A program made the position numbers and the translations under genes. Shown here one piece after another: positions 38,182 to 50,111 of a stretch of DNA of 64,000 nt (positions are counted from its first letter, which is position 1; every line of letters begins with the position of its first letter). The stretch is from Buchnera aphidicola (Mindarus abietinus) (GTDB lineage: Bacteria > Pseudomonadota > Gammaproteobacteria > Enterobacterales > Enterobacteriaceae), in the NCBI RefSeq assembly GCF_964059085.1, contig NZ_OZ060398.1, forward strand, positions 299,171 through 363,170, written 5' to 3'. The notes below the pieces were generated by a model. The model was not told the DNA's origin, did no database searches, and worked only from the letters and a program-made list of their open reading frames with translations.

Positions 38182-40737
38182 TTAATTATTATCAACTTCG
38201 GTTTTTTTAAATATCTCTATCTTATCTCCTATACAAATATCATTATAATTTTTAATTCCAATACCACATTCCATACCATTTCTAACTTCATTAACATTAT
38301 TTTTAAATCTTTTTAAAGAATCTAGTTCTCCATTATATATAACTTTTTCATTTCGAAAGATTCGAACAAAATTATTTTTTTTAATAATACCATCTATAAC
38401 CATACATCCTGCAATTGTTCCAAATTTAGGAGAATTAAACGTATTCCTAACCTCTGCTAAACCAATAACTTCATTTTTATATTCCGGAGATGATTTTCCT
38501 TTTATCATATCTTTGATATCATTAATTAATTTATAAATAACTGAATAATATCGAAAAGATATATTTTCTGATTCAATCATTTTTTTTGCCGATATATCTG
38601 GTTTAACATTAAATCCTAATACTATTGAATTAGATGCTGTCGCTAAAGAAATATCAGTTTCTGTAATTCCACCAACACCTGAACTAATAAGTTTTAACTT
38701 AATTTCGTTATTTTCACTTAATTCAAGTAATACATTTTTAATTGCTTCTAATGAACCTTGTACATCTGATTTTAAAATAATATTTAATTCAGAATTAGAA
38801 TTTTTTTTAATAGCTTCAAACATCTTTTCAATTTTAAATTTATTTTTTTTAGTTAATTTCAATTTTCTATGTTGTAATTTTCTATGTAAAGCAAGTTCTT
38901 TTGCCTTTTTTTCTTCTAAAACTACTGAAATTTTTTCACCTACTACTGGCATACCTGATAGTCCTAAAACTTCTACAGGTAAAGAGGGTCCAGCAAATAA
39001 AATTTTCTGACCTTTTTCATTTTTTATTGCTCGAACCCTTCCATATTCTAAACCACAAATAATGGCATCTCCTATGTTTAAAGTTCCTTCTTTTATTAAA
39101 ACACTAGCTACCGGGCCAGTTCCTTTATCTAATCTTGATTCAATGACTATTCCATTAGCTAACCCTTTAGTAGCAGCTTTTAACTCTAAAATTTCTGCTT
39201 GTAGTAAAATTGAATCTAATAAATTTGAAATTCCTTCTCCTGATTTAGAAGAAAATTTTATAAATATATTTTCTCCACCCCATGTTTCAGGAACCACATT
39301 GTACTCATTTAGTTCTTTAGTAATTTTTTCAATATTTTCAGTTGTTTTATCAATTTTACTAATAGCTACAATAATGGGAACATTAGCAGCTTTTGCATGA
39401 TGAATAGCTTCTATAGTTTGTGGTTTAACTCCATCATCTGCAGCAACTACTAAAATTACTATATCTGTTATCTGAACCCCACGAATTCTCATAGAAGTAA
39501 AAGCAGCATGTCCAGGGGTATCTATAAAAGTAATAATTCCTTTTTTAGTATGAACCTGATAAGCTCCGATGTGTTGAGTAATTCCTCCAGCTTCTTTTGA
39601 TGCAACTTGAGTAGATTTTATATAATCTAATAAAGAAGTTTTTCCGTGATCTACATGTCCTACAACTGTTACAATTGGTGCTCTGACCTTTAATTTTTTT
39701 TGACTATTATAACTATCTTGAAGAATTAATTTTTCTAATAAATCTTCTTGTTGAACATAAACTTTATGTCCCATTTCTTCTGCTATTAATTGACTAGTTT
39801 CTGCATCTAAAATATTGTTATTAGTAACTGTTATTCCCATTTGATTTAATTTTTTTATTACTAATTCACTTTTTACTGCCATTTTATTAGCTAAATCTGA
39901 AACAGAAATACTTTCACTAATAAATACATCTTTATTTACTATTCCAATAGGTTTTCTAAATAATTGTTGTAATAAACTTTTTTTCTGATTATTAGCTTTA
40001 TAACCACTATTATTTTTTTTAATTGACTGAATATTTTCTTTATTTAATTGAGACGAAAAAATTTTTCTTTTTTTATTATTTTTAATAAATTTATTTTTCT
40101 TTTCATTTATTCTAACGTTTTCTTTTCTTTTATTATCATATGTTGTAAATTTTTTAAAAATAGTATCTTTCTTTCTTTTTTTATTAATATTTTGATCAAC
40201 AGGATTGTTAATATTTTTTGTTATTTTTAATAAGTTTTTAGATTTTAAAGGATTTAAATTATTTTTTTTGTTTAATTGGAGTATAGTTTTTTTTTGAACA
40301 AATTGTTTATTATGTTTTTTTAAATTATTTTCATTATTATCAGTAGAATTTTTATTTATTTTTTTTTTATTAAAAATATTTTTTTCTTTTAGATTATTAT
40401 CTTTTTTTAAAGAAATGACTTTTTTAGTATTAAACTTATCATTTTCATTTAAATGTTTAAAATAAGTTTTAGTTTCTCTTACTTCAATAGGAATAGATTT
40501 TTTTTTTCCATAAATATTCGAAATATTAATAGTACTTCTTTTTTTTCTTCTTAAGACCATTTTTTCTAATTTAAAATTTTTTTTTTGATCTAAAAAATCT
40601 AATAAATTTTTTTTTTCTTTATTGGTAATTAACATCTCTTCCGTCTTTTTAATTCCTAAATTGGAAAAATATTCCAATATTTTTATTACGGATATTTTTA
40701 ATTCATTTGCTAACATTTTTAAAGTTATATTGTTCAT
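38182..40737 (-). CDS. infB: translation initiation factor IF-2
   Basis: GTPase that brings fMet-tRNA to the 30S subunit and promotes subunit joining. 851 residues (E. coli 890). Short N-terminal IF2N segment ([24 protein letters not shown] split), a low-complexity Lys/Asn linker (about 50-260), then the G domain with [14 protein letters not shown] (about 357), [12 protein letters not shown] and SKID, followed by domains II and IV. In E. coli internal starts produce shorter forms; internal ATG codons exist here but cannot be judged. Operon neighbours nusA upstream (12 bases) and rbfA downstream. Confidence 0.97.
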   Translation of the reverse strand: MNNITLKMLANELKISVIKILEYFSNLGIKKTEEMLITNKEKKNLLDFLDQKKNFKLEKMVLRRKKRSTINISNIYGKKKSIPIEVRETKTYFKHLNENDKFNTKKVISLKKDNNLKEKNIFNKKKINKNSTDNNENNLKKHNKQFVQKKTILQLNKKNNLNPLKSKNLLKITKNINNPVDQNINKKRKKDTIFKKFTTYDNKRKENVRINEKKNKFIKNNKKRKIFSSQLNKENIQSIKKNNSGYKANNQKKSLLQQLFRKPIGIVNKDVFISESISVSDLANKMAVKSELVIKKLNQMGITVTNNNILDAETSQLIAEEMGHKVYVQQEDLLEKLILQDSYNSQKKLKVRAPIVTVVGHVDHGKTSLLDYIKSTQVASKEAGGITQHIGAYQVHTKKGIITFIDTPGHAAFTSMRIRGVQITDIVILVVAADDGVKPQTIEAIHHAKAANVPIIVAISKIDKTTENIEKITKELNEYNVVPETWGGENIFIKFSSKSGEGISNLLDSILLQAEILELKAATKGLANGIVIESRLDKGTGPVASVLIKEGTLNIGDAIICGLEYGRVRAIKNEKGQKILFAGPSLPVEVLGLSGMPVVGEKISVVLEEKKAKELALHRKLQHRKLKLTKKNKFKIEKMFEAIKKNSNSELNIILKSDVQGSLEAIKNVLLELSENNEIKLKLISSGVGGITETDISLATASNSIVLGFNVKPDISAKKMIESENISFRYYSVIYKLINDIKDMIKGKSSPEYKNEVIGLAEVRNTFNSPKFGTIAGCMVIDGIIKKNNFVRIFRNEKVIYNGELDSLKRFKNNVNEVRNGMECGIGIKNYNDICIGDKIEIFKKTEVDNN

Positions 40738-40749
40738 TATTCGTCCTTA

Positions 40750-42237
40750 CTATTCCACTTTAGTATTAAACCAGCAAATATTTCGAGCAGCCATAATTAA
40801 TTTTCCGGCTGTATTAATATCTAATTCTGAAATATCTATTAAATCATTAACACTTTGATCTGCTAAATTTTCTAAAGTATATATTTTTTTTTCAGCTAAT
40901 TTTTCTGCTAAATTAAAATTCATTCCTTTTAAATTTAAAAGATCTTTTGCAACATAAGAAGACAATTTTTTCTTCTTATTTAATTCTTTTTTTTCTAAAA
41001 TTTTTATTGCTTGTTTTCGAATAGAAGTAACTGTTAAATTATCTAAACCTGAAATTTTTAGTAGTTCTTCAAAAGGTATATAAGCTATTTCTTCTATTGA
41101 AGAAAAACCTCTATTTATCAATAAATTAGCTAATTTATCATTAATTAACAAATTTTTTTTAAATAAAGAAATAATATTTTTTTCTTCTTTTTCATATTTT
41201 TTATTTAAATCATCTACTGTCATCACATTTAATTCCCAACTTGTTAATTGTGACGCTAATCTAATATTTTGCCCATTTCGACCAATTGCTTTTGCTAAAT
41301 TTTCTGATTCAACGGCAATATCCATAGTATGATTTTCTTTATTTACTATAATTGATGATACTTCAGATGGAGCCATAGCATTAATTACAAATTGGGCTGG
41401 ATTTTCATGCCATAAAATAATGTCTATTTTTTCACCACATAGTTCATTTGAAATAGCTTGCACTCTTGCTCCTCTCATTCCTACGCAAGCACCAATAGGA
41501 TCTATCCTTTTATCATTTGTTTTAACTGCTATTTTTGAACGTAACCCAGGATCTCTAGCTGCGGCCTTTATTTCTATAATTTTTTCTCCGATTTCTGGTA
41601 CTTCAATTTTAAATAATTCAACTAACATTTCAGGTTTTGATCTAGTAATAAATAACTGAATTCCTTTTTGTTCAGGATTCACTAAATACAATACTCCTCT
41701 GATACGATCACCTAATCTAAAGTTTTCTCTTGGTAACATATGCTCCTTAGTAATAATTCCTTCAGCGTTATTTCCTAAATCTAAAACAACATTATCCCTA
41801 TTATTTTTTTTAACTATTCCAATAACAATTTCTCCTATATATTGAGTAAATTGATTTAAAATCATAAATCGTTCGGCTTCCCTTACTTTCTGTACTATCA
41901 CCTGTTTAGCAGTTTGTGTTGTAATTCTATCAAAAGTTACAGAATTAATTTGATCTTCTACATATTCATTAACTTTAATATTAATATTGTCAAGTTTTGC
42001 AGCATCTAGTGTTATTTCTTTTGTTGGATAAGTTACTTTATGTACTACCATCCATCTTCGAAATGTATGGAAATCTCCATTCTTTCGATTAATTTGTACT
42101 CGAACATCAATTTCTTGTTCGTGTTTTTTCTTAGTCGCTGTAGCTAATGCGGTTTCTAACGCTTCAAAAATTTTTTCTCTTGGTAAAGCTTTTTCATTAG
42201 AAACAGCTTCCACAACAGCTAAAATTTCTTTGTTCAT
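40750..42237 (-). CDS. nusA: transcription termination/antitermination factor NusA
   Basis: Binds RNA polymerase and controls pausing and termination. The start at 42237 gives [23 protein letters not shown] (split), the same as E. coli, with GAGG upstream; an earlier ATG at 42261 would add eight residues and is less likely. About 495 residues, equal to E. coli. N-terminal RNAP-binding domain, S1 domain (about 135-200), two KH domains ([15 protein letters not shown] and [13 protein letters not shown]) and two C-terminal helix-hairpin-helix AR repeats. rimP, its upstream operon partner in E. coli, is missing; tRNA-Leu(GAG) lies upstream. Confidence 0.96.
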   Translation of the reverse strand: MNKEILAVVEAVSNEKALPREKIFEALETALATATKKKHEQEIDVRVQINRKNGDFHTFRRWMVVHKVTYPTKEITLDAAKLDNINIKVNEYVEDQINSVTFDRITTQTAKQVIVQKVREAERFMILNQFTQYIGEIVIGIVKKNNRDNVVLDLGNNAEGIITKEHMLPRENFRLGDRIRGVLYLVNPEQKGIQLFITRSKPEMLVELFKIEVPEIGEKIIEIKAAARDPGLRSKIAVKTNDKRIDPIGACVGMRGARVQAISNELCGEKIDIILWHENPAQFVINAMAPSEVSSIIVNKENHTMDIAVESENLAKAIGRNGQNIRLASQLTSWELNVMTVDDLNKKYEKEEKNIISLFKKNLLINDKLANLLINRGFSSIEEIAYIPFEELLKISGLDNLTVTSIRKQAIKILEKKELNKKKKLSSYVAKDLLNLKGMNFNLAEKLAEKKIYTLENLADQSVNDLIDISELDINTAGKLIMAARNICWFNTKVE

Positions 42238-42521
42238 TTTATTTAGCCTCAATTTATACATTTTTAAATGTATAATTAAATTTAATTTTTTAAATCTTTT
42301 TAAAAATAAAAGCTTTATTAATAACGTACGATATATTATTATATTTAACTAGGATATTAATCCTAAATTTATTCAAAAGTTAAAAACTTAATTGCTTTTA
42401 TTTTTCAAATAAAAAATAAAAAAATATTATTTTAAAAAATAAACTACCTACATAATTTAATTAATTAAATTATCTAGGAAAAACAATTAAATATTTTAAA
42501 AAAATTAATCTATTTTTTTTA

Positions 42522-42607
42522 TACCGAGGACGGGACTTGAACCCGTAAACCCAATTAAGAGTACTACCCCCTCAAGATAGCGTGTCTACCAATTTCACCA
42601 CCTCGGC
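42522..42607 (-). tRNA. leuU: tRNA-Leu (GAG)
   Basis: 86 nt class II tRNA with acceptor GCCGAGG paired to CCTCGGT, long variable arm, T-arm GGTTCAAGTCC, and anticodon GAG in the loop TTGAGGG. It decodes CUC/CUU. Located between secG and nusA, exactly as leuU in E. coli. Confidence 0.95.
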
Positions 42608-42668
42608 TCAAAAATTTTATTTCTATCTTCTATCATCTACATTTTCATAAAATTATTTAATTTTTACA

Positions 42669-42908
42669 TTATAAATAAATACTGCTAATATTTGATAATA
42701 TTAAACTAAATAAAAAAAATAAAACAGCTATAAAACTTGTTATGGAAATAAGAAAATTATTTTCAAAATTTATAGATAAAAATTTTTTTTCATAATTATT
42801 ATTTATTGAACTAATTGTTTCAGAATTATTTTCTGATTGAATTAGAATTAAAAAAATTAAAACAAAAGATAAAAGAATAAAAGAAATTAAACAAACTGTG
42901 AGCATCAA
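42669..42908 (-). CDS. secG: protein-export membrane protein SecG
   Basis: Small subunit of the SecYEG translocon. 79 residues (E. coli 110), with two hydrophobic segments (about 3-23 and 52-75) separated by a polar loop holding IQSENNSETISS, in the place of the IQQGKGADMGASF loop. The C-terminal tail after the second membrane segment is missing, which is common in reduced SecG proteins. Position beside leuU and upstream ftsH supports the call. Between it and ftsH, glmM and folP of E. coli are absent. Confidence 0.88.
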   Translation of the reverse strand: MMLTVCLISFILLSFVLIFLILIQSENNSETISSINNNYEKKFLSINFENNFLISITSFIAVLFFLFSLILSNISSIYL

Positions 42909-43067
42909 AATATTCCTTATTTTTTTAAAAAAAATTGAATAATTTAAATTTTTTAATAAAATTAAAACATGTTTATTTTTATAAATTTAAAATTTATAAA
43001 ACTAAAAAATATATATCGAATAATTTAAATATTTCAAAAAAAAATTTAGCTTTAATAAACATTATTA

Positions 43068-43099
43068 TTACCAGGAATTATTACAATAAATCCTGGTAA
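43068..43099 (-). terminator. hairpin downstream of ftsH
   Basis: TTACCAGGA (43068-43076) pairs with TCCTGGTAA (43091-43099), a perfect 9 bp stem with a 14 nt loop, 99 bases past the ftsH stop and upstream of secG. It is G/C-rich for this region and likely ends or protects the ftsH transcript. No U-tract is visible. Confidence 0.5.
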
Positions 43100-43197
43100 C
43101 AAGAATATACTTTATATAGTACAGTAATCATTAAAATTATAAACAAATAAAATTTTTTATTTTTAATAATTAAATATTTTTAACATTAAATTTGCTT

Positions 43198-45009
43198 TTA
43201 TTTTTCTATATTTTTTAGTTTTTTTCTATTCATTAAATCATTTATTTGTATTGAATTAAGTGTTTCATATTCAATTAGAGCATCTTTCATAGCATGTAAA
43301 ATATCCAAGTTATCATAAAGTATTTTTTTTGCTCTATTATAATTTTTTTCAATCAAAGCTTTTACTTCTTCATCAACAATTCTTGCTGTTTCATCTGAAA
43401 TATGTTTAGATTTAGAAACAGTGCGTCCTAAAAAGATCTCTTCCTCTTCTTCTGCATATAATAACGGACCTAATTTTTTTGAAAAACCCCATTGAGTTAC
43501 CATATTCCTTGCTAAATTTGTGGCAACTTTAATATCATTTTGTGCACCAGTTGATACTGAGTCTTCTCCATAAATCATTTCTTCTGCTAATCTTCCTCCA
43601 TATAACGTAGAAATCTGACTTTCTAATTTTTTTCTGCTTAAACTTAAACAATCTTCTTCTGGCAAAAAAAATGTAACGCCCAATGCTCTTCCCCTAGGAA
43701 TAATCGTTACTTTATGAGCTGGATCATGTTCTGGAACTAATCTACCGACAATCACGTGTCCAGCTTCATGGAAAGCTGTACTTTCTTTTTGTAAATTACT
43801 CATTACCATAGATTTTCTTTCTGATCCTAAAATCATTTTATCTTTAGCTAATTCAAATTGTTTCATAGAAACTACTTTAAAATTAAATCTAGCTGCAAAC
43901 AATGCTGCTTCATTAACTAAGTTAGCTAAATCAGCTCCTGAAAACCCTGGAGTTCCTCGAGCTATAATTTTAGAATCGACATCATCATTAACCGGTACTT
44001 TTTTAATATGAACATTTAAAATTGCCTCTCTTCCTTTTATATCGGGAAGTGCCACTATTACCTGGCGATCAAAACGACCGGGTCTCAATAATGCTGGATC
44101 TAAAACATCAGGACGATTAGTTGCTGCTATTAATATAATTCCTTCATTTCCATCAAATCCATCCATTTCCACTAACATCTGATTTAAAGTTTGTTCTCTT
44201 TCATCATGACCTCCTCCCAATCCAGCTCCTCTTTGACGTCCGACCGCATCAATCTCATCTATAAAAATTATACATGGTGCTACTTTTCTAGCATGTTCAA
44301 ACATGTCTCGAACTCGAGACGCCCCTACTCCTACAAACATTTCTACAAAATCAGAACCTGAAATTGTAAAAAATGGAACTTTAGCTTCTCCAGCTATAGC
44401 TTTAGCTAATAATGTTTTTCCAGTTCCAGGTGGACCTACCATTAAAATACCTTTTGGAATTTTTCCTCCTAATTTTTGAAATCGAATTGGCTCTTTAAGA
44501 TATTCAACTAGCTCGCTAACTTCTTCTTTTGCTTCATCGCATCCTGCAACATCTGCAAAAGTTGTTTTTATTTGATTTTCGGTAAGCATTCTAGCTTTAC
44601 TTTTTCCAAAAGACATTGCTCCCTTGCCTCCTCCAAGTTGCATTTGTCTCATAAAAAAAATCCAAATTCCAATTAATAAAAAAGTAGGAAACCAAGAAAT
44701 CAGAACGGACATAATTATTCCTGGTTCATTAGGACCATTTCCAACTACTCTAACGTTTTTTACTAAAAGCGTATCTAATAATCTTGGATCATTTATTGGA
44801 ATGTAAGTGATGTATCGATCATTATCTTTCCTAATAACATTTATTTCTCTACCATTAATACGTGCCTCTCTAACTTGATCTCGATTAACTTCAGATAAAA
44901 ATGTTGAATATTCAATTTTTCTATTATTTAAATTATTTGTAGTAAAATTTTGAAAAATAAACATTATTATAACTGCAACTACTAACCAAAGAATCAAGTT
45001 TTTAGTCAT
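43198..45009 (-). CDS. ftsH: ATP-dependent zinc metalloprotease FtsH
   Basis: Hexameric membrane AAA+ protease that degrades LpxC, sigma-32 and damaged membrane proteins in E. coli. Two membrane segments (about 2-20 and 96-118), Walker [15 protein letters not shown] (about 190-203), Walker [18 protein letters not shown], second region of homology with [10 protein letters not shown], and zinc site HEAGH (about 411-415). An in-frame TTG lies nine bases earlier (45018), but the ATG at 45009 gives [10 protein letters not shown], matching [10 protein letters not shown]. About 603 residues (E. coli 644); the C-terminal tail is shorter. Cotranscribed with rlmE upstream. Confidence 0.97.
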   Translation of the reverse strand: MTKNLILWLVVAVIIMFIFQNFTTNNLNNRKIEYSTFLSEVNRDQVREARINGREINVIRKDNDRYITYIPINDPRLLDTLLVKNVRVVGNGPNEPGIIMSVLISWFPTFLLIGIWIFFMRQMQLGGGKGAMSFGKSKARMLTENQIKTTFADVAGCDEAKEEVSELVEYLKEPIRFQKLGGKIPKGILMVGPPGTGKTLLAKAIAGEAKVPFFTISGSDFVEMFVGVGASRVRDMFEHARKVAPCIIFIDEIDAVGRQRGAGLGGGHDEREQTLNQMLVEMDGFDGNEGIILIAATNRPDVLDPALLRPGRFDRQVIVALPDIKGREAILNVHIKKVPVNDDVDSKIIARGTPGFSGADLANLVNEAALFAARFNFKVVSMKQFELAKDKMILGSERKSMVMSNLQKESTAFHEAGHVIVGRLVPEHDPAHKVTIIPRGRALGVTFFLPEEDCLSLSRKKLESQISTLYGGRLAEEMIYGEDSVSTGAQNDIKVATNLARNMVTQWGFSKKLGPLLYAEEEEEIFLGRTVSKSKHISDETARIVDEEVKALIEKNYNRAKKILYDNLDILHAMKDALIEYETLNSIQINDLMNRKKLKNIEK

Positions 45010-45063
45010 ATCACTCAAGATACTACCTCACATTACAACTAAGTTAACAAAAGGCATAGACTA

Positions 45064-45680
45064 CTATATTTTTCGTCCGACTGCTACAATGAAAACTTCT
45101 CTAGAAGAAGACCGAGAAGAATTTGGTTTATAAATATTTACTTTTAAAAAAAGTAAACGTAATTTTTGAATATATTCAGAAAATCCAGTTCCTTGAAATA
45201 ACTTGATTAAAAAAACTCCCTTTTCTACTAAAATTTCTTTAGTTAAATCTAAAGCTAATTCAGATAATTGAAACATTTTAACTATATCGATAGTGGAATA
45301 ACCAGATATATTTGGAGCCATATCTGACATAACTAAATTAACTTTTTTATTATTTTCTAAAAAAAACTTAAAATTTTTTTTTTATTAATATTTTCTTGAA
45401 AAAATAAAACACCTGGAATTGGTTTCATAGGTCGAATATCATAAGCAGCTATCCAACCTTTTTTACCAATTATTTTAATAGCATATTCAGACCAACTACC
45501 AGGAGCAGATCCTAAATCAACTATTGACATTCCTTTTTTTAAAATTTTAAATTTTTCTTGAATTTCCTTTAATTTGAACCATGCTCTAGAACGATAATTT
45601 AATCTATTTCGTTCCTTAACAAAAAAGTCTTGAAAATATTTTTTTAACCATTTCTTTTTTTTACATTTTTTTTTTAACAT
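45064..45680 (-). CDS. rlmE: 23S rRNA 2'-O-methyltransferase RlmE, frame interrupted at an A10 tract
   Basis: Methylates the ribose of U2552 in the A-site loop of 23S rRNA; loss in E. coli slows 50S maturation. N-terminal part: YRSRAWFKLKEIQEKF with catalytic Lys38 equivalent, SAM motif VDLGSAPGSWSEYA (about 49-62), and YDIRPMKPIPGV. After ten A's on the coding strand (T's at 45374-45383) the frame stops in a few codons; the next frame continues FFLENNKKVNLVMSDMAPNISG with the catalytic aspartate, LIKLFQGTGF with a second catalytic lysine, and SSRSSSREVFIVAVGRKI. One extra A restores about 205 residues (E. coli 209). Confidence 0.87.
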
Positions 45681-45720
45681 AATTAATTAATACCATATTT
45701 TAAAAAAAATTAAAAAAATT

Positions 45721-45756
45721 AAAAGGGAATAAAATTATTTTTTTTTATTCCCTTTT
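45721..45756 (-). terminator. intrinsic terminator of greA
   Basis: AAAAGGGAATAAAA (45721-45734) and TTTTATTCCCTTTT (45743-45756) make a perfect 14 bp stem with an 8 nt loop. On the minus strand it follows the greA stop by about 40 bases and is followed by AATTTTTTT. It separates greA from rlmE-ftsH. Confidence 0.82.
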
Positions 45757-45798
45757 TATTACCTTGCAACGTAAATATTAAATATTTTTTAAAAAAAA

Positions 45799-46278
45799 TT
45801 AAATATATTCTACTTTTAATATTTTATAACTTACAATACCGAGAGGAGTTGCAACATCAACAATATCGGTATTGTATTTTCCTATCAAACTTCTTGCAAC
45901 TGGAGAATTAATCGAAATTAAATTTTTTTTAAAATCGGCTTCATCATCTCCAACAATTCTATATGTAAATGTCTCAGATTTTTTAATATTTATTAAAGTC
46001 ACAGTTGAACCAAAAATTACTCTTCCTGTATTTTTTATTTTTGTCACATCTATAATTTGAGCAATAGACAATTTAGTTTCAATATCTTGAATTCTTCCCT
46101 CACAAAATCCTTGCTCCTCTCTAGCTGCATGATATTCAGCATTTTCTTTTAAATCACCATGTTCTCTGGCATTAGCAATGGAAGCAATAATTTGAGGACG
46201 TTTTATTTTTTTTAATTTTTCAAGCTCTCGTTTAAGTTTTTTAACGCCTTTTACGGTCATTGGAACATGATTTATCAT
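45799..46278 (-). CDS. greA: transcription elongation factor GreA
   Basis: Stimulates RNA cleavage by backtracked RNA polymerase. 159 residues (E. coli 158). N-terminal coiled-coil finger with the acidic tip in [26 protein letters not shown] (split; about 38-62), where the two acidic residues coordinate the second metal, and C-terminal FKBP-like domain with [29 protein letters not shown] (split). Its cleavage activity bears on polymerase behaviour at homopolymers, which matters here given the frameshifted A tracts. Confidence 0.96.
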   Translation of the reverse strand: MINHVPMTVKGVKKLKRELEKLKKIKRPQIIASIANAREHGDLKENAEYHAAREEQGFCEGRIQDIETKLSIAQIIDVTKIKNTGRVIFGSTVTLINIKKSETFTYRIVGDDEADFKKNLISINSPVARSLIGKYNTDIVDVATPLGIVSYKILKVEYI

Positions 46279-46620
46279 ATAAATACCTCACAGTAATTTA
46301 TGATAGGACTATATCTCCTATATAACTTTTAGTATAGTTATAATTATTATTTTTTTAAAATTTAAAAATATATTTTTTAAAAAAAAATTTAATAATTAAA
46401 AAAATATTATTTTTTAAGTGCTAATTATTCAAAAAAAAATAATTTTTATACTGAATAAAAAAAAGTTTTTTTATACAAATTTATTTATCTAACTTGTATT
46501 AGTTTTTTATTAAAAAAATCAAATTAATTATTAATTTCTTTTATAAAGAAATATTTTTTTTAAAAAAATTTTTTTTTTGTTGTATAATTAAGTTATTAAA
46601 TTAAAATATTGATTTTTAAT
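46279..46620. other. divergent spacer greA/ibaG
   Basis: About 340 bases almost entirely A and T, with no ORF, RNA gene or clear hairpin. It should carry the greA and ibaG promoters. Confidence 0.5.
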
Positions 46621-46872
46621 ATGAAAAAAATAATAAAATCTTTGCTACTGAAAGCAATACCATTAAAAAAAGTTTATATTAAGGGAGATGATTATCACTT
46701 AATAATAATAGCAATTGGAAAAATATTTATTAATAAGAATGAAAGGGAAAGACAACAAAAAATATATTCTCCTTTAAAAACATTAATTTTAAGTAACAAA
46801 ATACACGCTCTCACAATCGAGACTTACTCTCCTAAAGAATGGGAGGAATATGAGAAAAAAAATAAAATTTAA
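46621..46872 (+). CDS. ibaG: BolA-family protein IbaG (YrbA)
   Basis: Small class II KH-fold protein of the BolA family, thought to work with monothiol glutaredoxins in iron-sulfur and acid stress responses. The start at 46621 gives 83 residues beginning MKKIIKSLLLKAIPLKKVYIKGDD; a TTG at 46609 is in frame but unlikely. VYIKGDDYHLIIIAIG, RQQKIYSPLKTLI and IHALTIETYSPKEWEEYEK match E. coli VHVSGDGSHFQVIAVG, KQQTVYGPLMEYI and IHAVSIKAYTPAEW. The histidine of SHF and the conserved Cys/His ligand near the C terminus can be compared: TIETYSP has no cysteine, as in IbaG. In E. coli murA follows directly; here it does not. Confidence 0.9.
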   Translation: MKKIIKSLLLKAIPLKKVYIKGDDYHLIIIAIGKIFINKNERERQQKIYSPLKTLILSNKIHALTIETYSPKEWEEYEKKNKI

Positions 46873-47845
46873 TATTTTTAAAATAAATATTTTTAAAACA
46901 AAAAAATTTATATTTTTTTATTAAAAAATAAATAAAAATAAAGAAAATATAAAATAAACTATTGATTAAATACTAGTATTTAATTAAATCTAAAAAAATT
47001 CATTTAAAAATTTCAAAAATATTAAAACAAAATATTTTTTATATTAGTAAAATAAAAAAAAAAGATCTTTAATCTTCATTTAAAATTCATGCTTTTTAGA
47101 AATATATATAAAAATTTTAAATAAAAATTTAATAACAGAATATTAATTAATATTTTTAAAAAGAATTAACTATTATTAAAAATAAAAGCGACTTGTTTTT
47201 TAAAAAATAAGAAAAAAATATTTTTTTTTCCTAATTAATAACTTTTTATTTTTATTTAAAGATAATATTTAACATATTAAGTTTAATTAGAGTTTAAATA
47301 AACTATTCAAAAAAAAAAAGAATTTCACTAAATATAAATTTAAATTTTTTTTAAAATATTAAGATTTTTAAATAATATATTAAAAATATTTTAAAAAAAT
47401 TTAAGTATTTCTTAACTAAAAATTAAAAGCATAACTTATTAGAAAAAAATATTTTTTACTAAATAAATGTTAAAACTATAAATAATAGTAAATTAAATTT
47501 ATTACATATATTTGTATTAATTATTAATTTTTATTATTTATATTGTTATAATATTAATAATATTAACTATATAACAATATATTGAAATATATAAATGTTA
47601 TCATTATTCAATAATAAGTTATTAACTATAATAATTTCTTTAATAATTCCTTTTTTTTACTTTTAAATAAATAAAAATAATATTATTTAACCCATTAAAT
47701 TTATTAAATCAAAATAAAGTTTTAATATTTTAATTATTTTAATTATTATATAATTAATTATTAAATATTTTTTAGATTTTTTTTACATATATTAAAAAAA
47801 ATAAATATATGTCTAAAAGATTTTTCGATAAAAATGGAGTAAAAT
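46873..47845. other. 973-bp gene-free spacer between ibaG and rplU (site of lost murA)
   Basis: The longest gap in the window. In E. coli murA follows ibaG, and then ispB lies divergent from rplU. I found no frame of useful length and no murA motif on either strand. The sequence is almost only A/T, with runs of T and A and several short palindromes (for example ATATTAATAATATTAACTAT near 47550). It is presumably erased murA plus the rplU-rpmA promoter. Confidence 0.6.
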
Positions 47846-48184
47846 ATGCATGCGGTTTTTCAAAGTGGTGGAAAACAATACAAGGTAAATATAGGACAGA
47901 TAGTTCGTTTAGAAAAATTAAATTTTTCTGTTGGGGAAAACATTATATTCAATAATATTTTACTTATTTCTAACTCATCTTATGTAGAAATAGGATCTCC
48001 TAATATTTTAGGAAGTGAGATTAAAGCTAATATATTACGTCATGGAAAATGCAAAAAAATTAATATTATTAAATTTAATCGTAGAAAACATTACAAAAAA
48101 AAACAAGGACATCGGCAATTATTTACTGATGTAAAAATTTTAGATATTAATTATTTAAATAGAGATATCAAAAATGGCACATAA
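47846..48184 (+). CDS. rplU: 50S ribosomal protein L21
   Basis: Large-subunit protein binding domains of 23S rRNA with L20. 112 residues (E. coli 103). [25 protein letters not shown] (split) and [23 protein letters not shown] match the family; the extra residues are at the C terminus. Its last 11 bases overlap the start of rpmA, so the pair is translationally coupled. Confidence 0.97.
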   Translation: MHAVFQSGGKQYKVNIGQIVRLEKLNFSVGENIIFNNILLISNSSYVEIGSPNILGSEIKANILRHGKCKKINIIKFNRRKHYKKKQGHRQLFTDVKILDINYLNRDIKNGT

Positions 48185-48428
48185 AAAAGCAGGTGGTTCT
48201 ACTAGAAATGGGAGAGATTCTCACTCCCAGAGATTAGGTATAAAATGTTTCGGAGGACAATTTATACCGGCAGGTAGTATTATAGTACGTCAAAGAGGAA
48301 CTAAATTTCATCCCGGAAAAAATGCTTCTTGTGGAAAAGATCACACTATTTTTGCAACTAAAAGTGGTAAAGTTAAATTTGAAATTAAAGGCTTAAAAAA
48401 AAGAAAGTATGTAAGCATCACTAATTAA
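48174..48428 (+). CDS. rpmA: 50S ribosomal protein L27
   Basis: Large-subunit protein whose N-terminal tail reaches the peptidyl transferase centre. 84 residues (E. coli 85). [20 protein letters not shown] and [27 protein letters not shown] (split) are nearly identical to E. coli. It starts in the end of rplU and is followed by a long hairpin. yhbE, next in E. coli before obgE, is missing. Confidence 0.98.
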   Translation: MAHKKAGGSTRNGRDSHSQRLGIKCFGGQFIPAGSIIVRQRGTKFHPGKNASCGKDHTIFATKSGKVKFEIKGLKKRKYVSITN

Positions 48429-48465
48429 TAATTAATAACTTATTATTATAAATAAATATATTTTT

Positions 48466-48517
48466 ATTCAACTTAATAAAAAAATAATTTTAAAATTATT
48501 TTTTTTTTAAGTTGAAT
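48466..48517 (+). terminator. 52-nt near-perfect palindrome, terminator of rplU-rpmA
   Basis: Left half begins ATTCAACTTAATAAAAAAAT and right half ends TTAAGTTGAAT; the 26-base halves are inverted copies with one mismatch and no spacer. The right half includes a run of T's. It starts 38 bases after rpmA, so it probably terminates the rplU-rpmA transcript and separates it from obgE. Confidence 0.7.
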
Positions 48518-48546
48518 TTAAAAATTCAAATAATTAATTTATTTAA

Positions 48547-49608
<1,062 letters not shown>

Positions 49609-49660
49609 ATTTATTTATATAAATATTTTAAATTTTTTAATACAATATTAAAAACGTTAT

Positions 49661-49696
49661 TTTAATAATCTAATCTATTGTGATTAGATTATTAAA
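49661..49696. terminator. bidirectional hairpin between obgE and rpsI
   Basis: TTTAATAATCTAATC (49661-49675) pairs perfectly with GATTAGATTATTAAA (49682-49696), a 15 bp stem and 6 nt loop centred between two convergent genes. The right arm is followed by AAAAA on the plus strand, and the left arm is preceded by T's, so it may serve both transcripts. Confidence 0.65.
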
Positions 49697-49705
49697 AAAT
49701 TATAT

Positions 49706-50098
49706 TTATCGTTTAGAAAATTGAGGACGTTTTCTTGATTTTCGAAACCCTACTTTTTTTCGTTCAACTTTTCGAGAATCTCTAGTTACAAAACCAGCTT
49801 TTCTTAATTCTTTTCTAAATGAATTATCATAAGATATTAAGGCTTTAGTAACACCTTGTCGAATAGCTCCTGCCTGTCCAGAGATTCCTCCTCCTTTAAC
49901 TGTAATATATAAATCAAATTTTTTTAACATATTAATTAATTGTAAAGGTTGTAAAACAACCATGCATGATGTTTTTCTACCGAAATATTTTTCTAATGAA
50001 AAGTTATTAACCGTTATATTTCCAATGCCTTTTTTTAAAAAAACTCTAGCCGAAGAACTTTTTCTACGACCTGTTCCATAATTTTTTTCTTCATTCAT
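49706..50098 (-). CDS. rpsI: 30S ribosomal protein S9
   Basis: Small-subunit protein whose basic tail touches P-site tRNA. 130 residues, same as E. coli. [18 protein letters not shown] at the N terminus, [23 protein letters not shown] in the middle, and the tail [22 protein letters not shown] (split) ending in the invariant SKR. Thirteen bases after rplM. Confidence 0.98.
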   Translation of the reverse strand: MNEEKNYGTGRRKSSSARVFLKKGIGNITVNNFSLEKYFGRKTSCMVVLQPLQLINMLKKFDLYITVKGGGISGQAGAIRQGVTKALISYDNSFRKELRKAGFVTRDSRKVERKKVGFRKSRKRPQFSKR

Positions 50099-50111
50099 TT
50101 TCTTGCCTTAA

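Noticed and set aside
46873..47845. Remnant murA pseudogene
   Set aside because: I looked for GAKNA, RPH/RC and similar motifs on both strands and saw none, so only position suggests murA.
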